Shown piece by piece: positions 1-5,351 of a DNA stretch of 8,702 bases. This DNA comes from Chloroflexota bacterium (GTDB lineage: Bacteria; Chloroflexota; UBA11872), in assembly GCA_028875175.1 (NCBI GenBank), contig JAPPFO010000227.1:2040-10741 (forward strand), given 5' to 3'. Each line of letters starts with the position of its first letter. Position 1 is the first letter of the stretch. Position numbers and translations under genes: made by a program. The notes below the pieces were generated by a model. The model did no database searches. It was given only the letters and a program-made list of their open reading frames with translations, and had not been told where the DNA came from.

Positions 1-174
1 AAAGGCCTGCTTGGCGCCCCTCATCCCCTGCGTCCCGGGGGCCCTTCCCCGCCCTCGGTGCGGGCGCCTTGGGCCGCTCTCCCTCAACATCGCTGGCCCT
101 CCGAGGAAGGTGGGGATGGGCCATTAGCGGAGCCGGAGGCGACGATATTGGGGCGCTCGGCTCCGGGCGTGTGG

Positions 175-187
175 TACGGTCGAGGGG
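175..187 (+). promoter_or_regulatory. Possible leaderless promoter (-10 TACGGT) of the aldo/keto reductase
   Basis: The hexamer TACGGT at 175-180 fits the TANNNT form of an extended -10 element and is preceded by a TG (TGTGGTACGGT). It ends seven bases before the GTG start codon, so transcription would begin at or next to that codon. There is no convincing -35 box upstream. The G-rich run at 184-188 touches the start codon and is too close to act as a normal ribosome binding site. Leaderless messages with this spacing are known in several bacterial phyla; that this gene uses one is inference. Confidence 0.35.
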
Positions 188-1129
188 GTGAGCAGAATCG
201 AACAGGTGCCGTTGGGGCGCACGGCGTTGCGGATCGGGCGGATCGGACTGGGCTCGGGCACGTTCGGCCGGGAGATCGACGAGGAGACCTCGCGCGCGGT
301 CCTGGACCATGCGTTCGAGCGCGGGGTGACCTGCATCGACTCGGCCGAAGGGTACGGCGGCAGCGGATCGGGGGCGTTCGTCCCGTCGGAGCGCATCCTG
401 GGCGCGTGGATGGCCGACCGCGGCGTCCGGGACCAGGTGGTGGTCATGACCAAGGTGGGCTCGGGCAACGGTCCGACCAACATCGAGCAGGTCATCGTCC
501 AGAGCCTGGAACGCCTGCAGCTCGACCGGGTGGCGGTGTATATGGTCCATCACTGGGACGACGAGGTGCCGCTCGACGAGACGCTGCACGCGCTGCACGA
601 GGTGGTCGCGTCCGGCCGGGCGCAGGCGATCGGGTGCAGCAACTTCACCGGCGAGCAGCTCGCCCAGGCGCTGGAGATCAGCCGGCGCAACGGCTGGGCG
701 CGGATCGAGATCGTCGAGAACATCTACAACCTTGCGCGGCCGGAAGAGGAGCGGAGCTCGATGCCGGTGTGCGAACGGCACCAGGTGACGTTCCTGGCCT
801 TCAGTCCGCTGGGCGCCGGGTTCCTGACCGGGAAGTACACCGGCGATCGCGGCCGGCTGCCGGCCGGGACGCGTTTCGACGTCGCTCCCGCCCACTGCGA
901 CGTCTATTTCTCGGACCGCAACTTCCGGGTGGTGGAGCGGCTGCGCGCGAAGGCCGCCGAGCTCGGCGAGTCCATGGCGTACCTGGCCGGGGCGTGGACG
1001 GTGTCGAACCCGTCGGTGGGCAGCACGCTGTTCGGAGCGCGCAGCACCGCCCAGGTGGACAACGCACTGCGCTGCCTGCACGACGGCATCGACGCCGGGC
1101 TCCGGGCCGAGATGGCGAGCTGGGGCTAA
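188..1129 (+). CDS. Aldo/keto reductase (NADPH-dependent oxidoreductase family)
   Basis: This 313-residue protein belongs to the aldo/keto reductase superfamily, cytosolic TIM-barrel enzymes that reduce aldehydes or ketones, or oxidise the alcohols, with NAD(P)H. The family tetrad is visible: Asp51 in CIDSAEGYG, Tyr56 in the same motif, Lys89 in VVMTKVG and His121 in YMVHHWDD. The substrate and cofactor-loop motif IGCSNFTGEQL is at about 148-158, and AFSPLGAGFLTGKY at about 204-217 is the usual strand-7 region. The C-terminal segment NPSVGSTLFGARSTAQVDNA (about 274-293) is the coenzyme phosphate-binding region. The length is normal for the family, so the gene looks intact. GTG at 188 is chosen because the conserved N-terminal beta strand (LGRTALRIGRIGLGSGTFG) starts right after it. 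The substrate cannot be read from sequence. The next gene, eight bases downstream, is a broken dioxygenase-like gene, which suggests a former catabolic operon. Confidence 0.93.
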   Translation: MSRIEQVPLGRTALRIGRIGLGSGTFGREIDEETSRAVLDHAFERGVTCIDSAEGYGGSGSGAFVPSERILGAWMADRGVRDQVVVMTKVGSGNGPTNIEQVIVQSLERLQLDRVAVYMVHHWDDEVPLDETLHALHEVVASGRAQAIGCSNFTGEQLAQALEISRRNGWARIEIVENIYNLARPEEERSSMPVCERHQVTFLAFSPLGAGFLTGKYTGDRGRLPAGTRFDVAPAHCDVYFSDRNFRVVERLRAKAAELGESMAYLAGAWTVSNPSVGSTLFGARSTAQVDNALRCLHDGIDAGLRAEMASWG

Positions 1130-1137
1130 CGTCGGCC

Positions 1138-1371
1138 ATGGCACGCCCGTTCCGGCTCGACCGCCGGCAGCTTGCCCGCTTCGAGACCTTCGGCTTCCTG
1201 CGGTTCCCGTGGCTGTTCGCCGCCGAGGCGGACGCCATCATCGACGCGTTCGAGGAGGTCTGGCGCGCGCACGGCGGCCGGCGGGACCGACCGCCGCACA
1301 CGGGATAGCGCCGCTCGATCATGATCCCATTCCTCGACCACTCCGAGCACCTCTGTCCGCCCGCCGCTTAG
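1138..1371 (+). pseudogene. Phytanoyl-CoA dioxygenase-like gene, 5' fragment with in-frame amber
   Basis: The open frame from ATG 1138 encodes 56 residues that resemble the N-terminus of PhyH-type Fe(II)/2-oxoglutarate dioxygenases: LDRRQLARFETFGFLRFPWL, then FAAEADAIIDAFEEVWRAHG. A TAG at 1306-1308 ends it. The same frame then continues with RRSIMIPFLDHSEHLC, which fits the next conserved stretch of such proteins, before TAG at 1369-1371. The 2-oxoglutarate oxygenase core, with the HxD...H iron ligands and the Arg that binds the co-substrate, is absent; intact members are usually about 250-300 residues. The gene is therefore broken twice: by a nonsense codon and by loss of about two thirds of its 3' side. 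It starts eight bases after the aldo/keto reductase stop, so the two were probably co-transcribed. Assignment to PhyH is by motif memory and is moderately sure. Confidence 0.65.
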
Positions 1372-1377
1372 AACGAT

Positions 1378-1630
1378 TTCGCTTCGGTACTCCTCAGAAC
1401 TTGAATCGCCTGCAGCTCAACCGGTTGGCGGTTTACATGGTCCATTACTCGGACGACGCGATGCCGGCTGGACGAAACCCTGCACGCGCCGCACACCGTG
1501 TTGGAGTCCAGAAGAACGCGCGCGATCGGCTGTACCAACCTTACCGGCCGCTCGGTCTCCGTGGCGCCAAACCTCCCCGGCGCCCCGCCCCGTGCGGACG
1601 AGATCTTCCAGGTCCCGGACACTGAGACGA
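1378..1630 (+). pseudogene. Decayed, frameshifted remnant of a second aldo/keto reductase
   Basis: Bases 1407-1458 match 512-563 of the intact aldo/keto reductase at 46 of 52 positions by eye, and the translation RLQLNRLAVYMVHYSDDA parallels RLQLDRVAVYMVHHWDDE. After DDAMPAG the frame is lost by one extra base between about 1464 and 1470. Reading resumes as DETLHAPHTVLESRRTRAIG then CTNLTG, matching DETLHALHEVVASGRAQAIG then CSNFTG of the intact copy. Similarity fades after about 1545 and the shifted frame stops at about 1664. Both the N-terminal part, including the Asp/Tyr half of the catalytic tetrad, and the C-terminal half are missing, so the piece cannot encode an enzyme. It joins directly to the broken dioxygenase-like fragment, suggesting a deletion inside a tandem or repeated reductase-dioxygenase array. 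Confidence 0.8.
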
Positions 1631-1664
1631 CCCGCGTGCTCCTTCAACGCGTTGTAGATCCTCC

Positions 1665-1694
1665 TTGACTCCCTCTGCGGCAATCCACTATATT
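1665..1694 (+). promoter_or_regulatory. Sigma-70-type promoter TTGACT-18-TATATT
   Basis: TTGACT (1665-1670) matches the -35 consensus at five of six positions. TATATT (1689-1694) matches the -10 consensus at five of six, and the spacer is 18 bp. The predicted transcription start is near 1701. It stands out from the GC-rich surroundings and precedes the zinc-ribbon and membrane-protein genes, so it most likely drives that cassette through a leader of about 215 nt. Confidence 0.65.
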
Positions 1695-1714
1695 CGTGCG
1701 CCTAGCCTGGAGCG

Positions 1715-1822
1715 ATGATCTCGCGCGACGTTGTTCATAACCTTAAGGTCGATCAAGTCCAGAGTGAAGCGGCCCTGAATCGCCGAATCGACGGAAAAGT
1801 ACTGTTCGTCGCCTGTGGTTAA
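1715..1822 (+). CDS. Possible 35-residue small ORF in the cassette leader
   Basis: ATG at 1715 opens a 35-codon frame ending at TAA 1820-1822. It lies just downstream of the predicted transcription start, with GGAG (1709-1712) only two bases before the ATG, closer than an ideal ribosome binding site. The peptide begins MISRDVVHNLKVDQ and ends KVLFVACG; I recognise no domain. In another frame of the same leader (1768-1896), a basic segment runs into a hydrophobic stretch (LTTIGSAMLGGVVVAIVTAL) resembling a membrane helix. The two could be halves of one frameshifted small gene, a leader peptide, or chance. Low confidence that this is translated. Confidence 0.22.
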   Translation: MISRDVVHNLKVDQVQSEAALNRRIDGKVLFVACG

Positions 1823-1916
1823 CGACTATAGGCTCCGCGATGCTTGGCGGCGTTGTTGTCGCGATTGTCACGGCCCTCATAGACCGTAATCTGTAACAAC
1901 GAACCGGAGGAACACT

Positions 1917-2183
1917 GTGTCACGGTATTATGATTCCAATACGAGAGTCCTGAATGCTTCGGGAATTCAGTTTGTTAAGGACCATTTACTCAGAACCGGA
2001 ATGCAATATAGATGTTGTGCGAGATCGGGTAGCCAAATACGAATCGTCGATCAGTTGTACGGACTTCGTGCTGCCGAAGAGAGTTTCCCTGGGAAGGAAG
2101 CGCGATTTGTTTTAGTAATGTGTGAGAATTGCTACAACACAACGCTCTTTAACGTCAATGAAATGGGCCTTGACGCACCTTGA
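1917..2183 (+). CDS. Small zinc-ribbon-like protein with degenerate first knuckle
   Basis: This 88-residue soluble protein starts at GTG 1917, supported by GGAGG at 1906-1910 with six bases of spacing. Its C-terminal half has the outline of a small zinc ribbon: YRCCARSGSQ (residues 31-40), a beta-hairpin-like region with QLYGLRAAEE, then VMCENCYNTTLFN (67-79). The second knuckle is a clean CxxC (Cys69, Cys72). The first reads CxxSG (Cys34, Ser37, Gly38), where ribbons of this kind normally have CPxCG, so one metal ligand may be lost or Cys33 may substitute. Small proteins of this shape, with a CPxCGs...L...ENCG-TmlFN pattern, are common hypotheticals. I infer a metal-binding or structural adaptor role, not a known reaction. 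The membrane-protein gene starts about 25 bp downstream, indicating an operon. Codon use is AT-richer than in the flanking enzymes and transposases, a sign of transfer. Confidence 0.75.
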   Translation: MSRYYDSNTRVLNASGIQFVKDHLLRTGMQYRCCARSGSQIRIVDQLYGLRAAEESFPGKEARFVLVMCENCYNTTLFNVNEMGLDAP

Positions 2184-2208
2184 TGTTTCGCACGCACGGG
2201 ATCGCAAT

Positions 2209-3114
2209 GTGTCATTGAATAAGAAGAATACGGGTCTCTTGGAACTGCTGATCGTTCTTGCACCAATAGTTGTTTTCGCCGCCGGCATAATTTTTCGACG
2301 AATTCCGTTGTACTCAGGTGACTTACTGCCGGATGGTCAATCCTTGGAAGCTCACCATGACATCGCATACGAAATAAAGTACCGGTACTGGACCATTACG
2401 TCGTTCCTTGTTCTCTTAACCGCTTGCATTGTTGCCGTTGTAGCCACAATACTCTCAATGAAACGAGCGAAGTGTTCGTGTACGAAGTGGGTTTCGTGGC
2501 TCGCCGGGGCCGTCGCGATAGTGCTTGTCAGTAGAGTCGGGGATGAGCTTCCGGTCAACGTTCTTCATACCGTGTCGCACCTGCTGCCTTCCGATAGCAC
2601 AATAGTGTCCAGGATAGGAATCGGTACTACTGTTACGACAGTCTTCACATCGTTTGCATCACTCGGTATATTCGTTGCGACTACAACGCTGGTTCCTCCA
2701 CGGATAAAAGGGGGGCGTCTGGAGGATCGGATGACGCGAAGTACGAGCAACTTTCAGACCCTTGGCGGTCTAGTGCTCGCTGCATCCTTTGTTCTCGCGT
2801 CTGGCGTCATGCTTCTAAATGCTTGGCTGAAATGGCTTGGAGGGTTCGTCAAGGATCGCGATAGCGATTATCTTTCCTTGGTCAGCGGATTGGTAAATCA
2901 TCACGCAATTGCTTTTGTTCTGACTCTGATCGCCGGCTTTCTTCCAATATGGATTTGGATGGGGGCTTCGAACAGGTCGATGATTGGGGAGTATGGCGGA
3001 GACGGAAGTGAAATCTGGTTTCAAAGGAATCGTAATACGTACACGAAATGGTACCTTCTTCTTTTTCCGATTGTCTCCCCGTTACTGGCCTCAATAATTC
3101 AGGCGACCCTGTGA
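2209..3114 (+). CDS. Polytopic membrane protein of unknown function
   Basis: The protein is hydrophobic, with about seven candidate membrane segments. Counting from GTG 2209, they lie near residues 9-29, 60-83, 94-109 (short), 137-162, 184-206, 231-251 and 281-301. I prefer GTG 2209 (301 residues): it follows GGGA at 2198-2201, clears the upstream gene and leads straight into the first helix. In-frame ATGs at 2122 and 2158 would add a polar extension overlapping the zinc-ribbon gene. A Cys-Ser-Cys (89-91) lies in the loop after helix 2, and the loops after helices 4 and 5 are charged. I recognise no transporter or enzyme signature. TGA at 3112-3114 ends the frame immediately after a helix, with no cytoplasmic tail; after removal of the IS the frame would continue into the segment at 4862-5320, so this may be the truncated N-terminal part of a longer protein. 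GTG at 3111 overlaps the stop but opens only ten codons. Codon use is AT-rich like its upstream partner. Confidence 0.8.
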   Translation: MSLNKKNTGLLELLIVLAPIVVFAAGIIFRRIPLYSGDLLPDGQSLEAHHDIAYEIKYRYWTITSFLVLLTACIVAVVATILSMKRAKCSCTKWVSWLAGAVAIVLVSRVGDELPVNVLHTVSHLLPSDSTIVSRIGIGTTVTTVFTSFASLGIFVATTTLVPPRIKGGRLEDRMTRSTSNFQTLGGLVLAASFVLASGVMLLNAWLKWLGGFVKDRDSDYLSLVSGLVNHHAIAFVLTLIAGFLPIWIWMGASNRSMIGEYGGDGSEIWFQRNRNTYTKWYLLLFPIVSPLLASIIQATL

Positions 3115-3138
3115 CTGATTTCACTCACAGCGAGCACC

Positions 3139-3143
3139 GTTAG
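3139..3143. repeat. Left copy of probable IS target duplication (GTTAG)
   Basis: GTTAG here recurs at 4856-4860, directly outside the right end of the IS. Two further bases lie between this copy and the conserved inverted repeat at 3146, against one on the right side, so the exact boundary is uncertain by a base or two. The left flank also holds a GTTAGTTAG tandem that allows slightly different alignments. Confidence 0.5.
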
Positions 3144-3145
3144 TT

Positions 3146-3157
3146 AGTTCCTGTCCG
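3146..3157. repeat. Left terminal inverted repeat of the ISNCY-type element
   Basis: AGTTCCTGTCCG reads inward here, and its exact reverse complement lies at 4843-4854. Scattered matches continue for another dozen bases. This is the transposase-binding end downstream of the transposase gene. Confidence 0.85.
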
Positions 3158-3388
3158 GGAACCCTCGATTTGGGGCGATCGTAGGCAGGGAAGGCGATAC
3201 ACGGCGGATACGGAGCGCTGGACGTATCAGAAAATGGGCGGGAGCAACTCGGAAATGACGGTTCGAGGGCTCTGGGTCTGAGCAAAACGATGCGAATGGA
3301 GGTCGACAATAGAACGATAAGGCGTAGCTTTCCTGCGGATCTTCAAGGAGCGAAAGAATCTGGAGAGGGACGAACCGCCCGGCGCTCG

Positions 3389-4720
3389 TCAGGTCAACAG
3401 CAAACGTGCCAGCCGTATCAGGTTGTGCGCGAACACCGCCGCGTGCACGTACGCCCGAAAATGTTCCCAGCCGTGCCAGTTGCAGCGGTTCAGCCCAAAA
3501 CACCGCTTCAGGTATGAAATGCCCGCTTCCGCGCCAGCGCGAAAGCGCTTGAGTTGACCGTAGATCCACGACGACGGCGTCATGTCGGCCGGCTCCAGAC
3601 CACACTTCTTGTGAAACACCACGTGCTCCACCCCCAGCTCCTTGGCATCGGTCAAATTCTGCTTCGAGGCATAGCCTCCATCGAACGCGGCCCGCTGCGG
3701 CCGTTCGCCGAAGGTCTCCACGTGCCGCAGCAGCATCGGCAGGCAGCGCGTGCTATCGGCAGGGTTGCCTGCTTCGACCACCACATCCAGTACCAGCCCG
3801 CTGCGCCCGGTGCTCACGTTGATCTTGTGCCCGTACTGCGTGGCGCGCCCGCCCTTGACGATGATGTCGGTGTGCGGCTCGAACAGGCTCACCACCTTCT
3901 CAGCGGCCGGCACCTTCTCACCGTCGAACACCCGCCGCTGGGTCTGATCGACCACGCGCTCGATCAACCCCACATAGGCGTCCATTTCCGCACACCAACT
4001 CTTGGCCCACGGGTCAGTTACGGTACTCACGCGAGCCCGTGCCGCCGCCGCGTAGCCCAGCGACAGCGCCACCAAGGCCAGCAGCCGCCGATAGCCGCGC
4101 CGCCGCGTGTTCGGAGCGCGCGCCGAGCCGATCTGCCGCTCACGCCGCTTGGCGGCACGGCAGTGGTCGCTGAACTGAAGCTCCGGCAGCAGCCCCTGCG
4201 CCTGGCGCAGCAGTCGCCTCAGCACCCGCACCCCGTCGTACAGCAGGCGGCTGTCCGACGGTGCCAGGATGTCGGTGGCGGTCGTCGTGGAGTCGATGCG
4301 CACCTGCGTCCCGGTTTCGATCCCCCGCTCCTTGGCCTCCTGCAACAGCACGGCGTCCAGCCGTTCCCAGGTCTTGGCGTCAATCATGCTGATGGCGCTC
4401 TGCAGCGCCGACTTCTTCGGCACCCGCCACGGATCGACCCGCGCAAAGCGCTGCGTGCTGCGCGAATCGCGCAGCGCGAACTCCAAATCCCGGTACGAGT
4501 AGTTCATCAGCCGCGCGATCACCGCGCAGCGCAGGATGGTCTCGCAGGTCAGCCCGATACGACCACACGTGGCCGAGCCGCCCACGCAGCGGCCGACCAT
4601 ATCGAGCAGTTCGGGATGTTGATCGAGCAACAGGGACGCCAGTTCCAGCTCGTCGGCGACGGTATGGTCAATCTGTGGCGCCTGGAATACACTTGGTTGT
4701 TCGGTGCGTGTCGTGCGCAT
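3389..4720 (-). CDS. ISNCY-family DDE transposase
   Basis: This protein catalyses cutting and joining of the IS ends through a DDE active site on an RNase H-like fold. With the start at ATG 4718-4720 it has 443 residues. The acids are visible as Asp143 in VRIDSTTTATDI, Asp347 in RAAFDGGYAS and Glu398 in AGAEAGISYLKRCFG. Typical family segments include LLYDGVRVLRRLL after the first Asp, ATQYGHKINVSTGRSGLVLD, EAGNPADS, VVFHKKCGLE and the C-terminal NWHGWEHFRAYVHAAVFAHN. ATG 4720 is preferred because GGAGAG precedes it by four bases; the frame stays open upstream to a TTG at 4795 without a better ribosome binding site. The N-terminal third (TCETILRCAVIARLMNYSYR and on) is the usual DNA-binding region. 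There are no internal stops or frameshifts, so it appears functional. Confidence 0.92.
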   Translation of the reverse strand: MRTTRTEQPSVFQAPQIDHTVADELELASLLLDQHPELLDMVGRCVGGSATCGRIGLTCETILRCAVIARLMNYSYRDLEFALRDSRSTQRFARVDPWRVPKKSALQSAISMIDAKTWERLDAVLLQEAKERGIETGTQVRIDSTTTATDILAPSDSRLLYDGVRVLRRLLRQAQGLLPELQFSDHCRAAKRRERQIGSARAPNTRRRGYRRLLALVALSLGYAAAARARVSTVTDPWAKSWCAEMDAYVGLIERVVDQTQRRVFDGEKVPAAEKVVSLFEPHTDIIVKGGRATQYGHKINVSTGRSGLVLDVVVEAGNPADSTRCLPMLLRHVETFGERPQRAAFDGGYASKQNLTDAKELGVEHVVFHKKCGLEPADMTPSSWIYGQLKRFRAGAEAGISYLKRCFGLNRCNWHGWEHFRAYVHAAVFAHNLIRLARLLLT

Positions 4721-4842
4721 CGGGCTCTCCGGGTGTTTCGGTTGTTTCGTGGTCTTGTTCACCAGCGATGATAACCGAAACACCCTTTTCTTCAACCCAC
4801 CAAGACCCTCAATTCACGCCTGCTCAACAACTTGTGAGTTTA

Positions 4843-4854
4843 CGGACAGGAACT
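4843..4854. repeat. Right terminal inverted repeat of the ISNCY-type element
   Basis: CGGACAGGAACT is the exact reverse complement of the left repeat at 3146-3157. It lies on the promoter side of the transposase gene. Confidence 0.85.
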
Positions 4855-4855
4855 T

Positions 4856-4860
4856 GTTAG
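4856..4860. repeat. Right copy of probable IS target duplication (GTTAG)
   Basis: GTTAG follows the right inverted repeat after one base and matches 3139-3143. Removing one copy together with the IS restores AGCACC-GTTAG-GCTCGAACC as the presumed original target. Confidence 0.5.
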
Positions 4861-4861
4861 G

Positions 4862-5320
4862 CTCGAACCGCGATGGAAGTTCGAGGAGCTCTCTGAAGTC
4901 ACGGGAAGGGATCCCGACGACGGATCACCGGGAGAAAATGCGGCAGGTGTGGAGATTTTTCGTGTTATTCATCAAGAGGCAGTTGGTTTGGTAAACGGCG
5001 TTGAGACGGATCATAGCACGATATTCAGACTTTACAATGGTGAGGAAGCGTCTACGGTAACGGACGTGACGGTTGAGATTATATCTGGCCCCTGGCCGAC
5101 TTATCCACAGCCCCGGTGGTGCGATACGTGTTTATTTACGCGCGTGTCGAAATGCACGGAAGATACGACGAGAGGAGGCGTATTGAGATTCTACTGTGAC
5201 TACATAGGAGCCGGAGCAGTGATAGGATTCGCGGTTGAGGTCGATGCTGATAAAGGTTTTGCAGGAGGAACGGTGGTGGTTTCGAACGCAGAGGGAACCC
5301 TCAGATACGAGTTTGATTGA
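4862..5320 (+). pseudogene. 3' portion of an IS-interrupted gene; beta-rich C-terminal domain, unknown function
   Basis: The frame is open from the right end of the IS to TGA 5318-5320, about 152 codons, with no in-frame ATG anywhere. The first GTG is at 4949 and lacks a ribosome binding site, so this looks like the tail of a gene whose start lay left of the IS. The product starts with a polar stretch (EPRWKFEELSEVTGRDPDDG). It continues with alternating beta-strand-like segments: TIFRLYNGEEASTVTDVTVE, VLRFYCDYIGAGAVIGFAVE and GGTVVVSNAEGTLRYEFD. Three cysteines occur together (CDTC...C) with a fourth later (FYCDY). The N-G-x-V-T-D-V-x-V-E pattern recalls exported beta-sandwich domains, but I cannot name a family. 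Codon use matches the zinc-ribbon and membrane genes. Excision over GTTAG puts it in frame with the membrane protein, separated by one TGA. It could alternatively be a separate gene whose start was destroyed. Confidence 0.6.
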
Positions 5321-5351
5321 CAAAGTCGGTTGGGGGTCGACAGCGATGGCG

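Larger units (their letters stand above)
3144..4855. mobile_element. Insertion sequence of ISNCY type, about 1.7 kb
   Basis: The element carries one transposase gene on the minus strand, bounded by a perfect 12-bp inverted repeat (AGTTCCTGTCCG at 3146-3157 and its complement at 4843-4854). Similarity extends inward to about 19 of 26 positions. GTTAG is repeated directly on both sides. The transposase looks full length with all catalytic acids, so the copy may still be mobile. About 230 bp between the transposase stop and the left end (3158-3388) contain no convincing gene. The element inserted 25 bp after the membrane-protein stop codon and separates it from the coding segment at 4862-5320. 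Its higher G+C contrasts with the interrupted cassette. Confidence 0.85.

Noticed and set aside
1..174. GC-rich inverted repeats (such as CGCCC...GGGCG near 50-66) as a terminator of an upstream gene
   Set aside because: The stems are short, there is no T-run, and such pairs are expected by chance at this base composition.
58..1308. 416-codon plus-strand ORF over the aldo/keto reductase
   Set aside because: It is an out-of-frame shadow of the reductase, rich in Arg, Gly, Pro and Ala as expected in GC-rich DNA. Only its last part, from 1138, is a real (broken) coding frame.
3111..3143. GTG overlapping the membrane-protein stop (GTGA) as the start of the third gene
   Set aside because: The overlap looks like translational coupling, but the frame ends at TAG 3141-3143 after ten codons and is not the frame of the 4862-5320 segment in the reconstructed target.
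3554..4771. 405-codon plus-strand ORF opposite the ISNCY transposase
   Set aside because: It is antisense to a full transposase with intact catalytic motifs, and its composition is biased to Arg, His, Gln and Pro without domain-like sequence.
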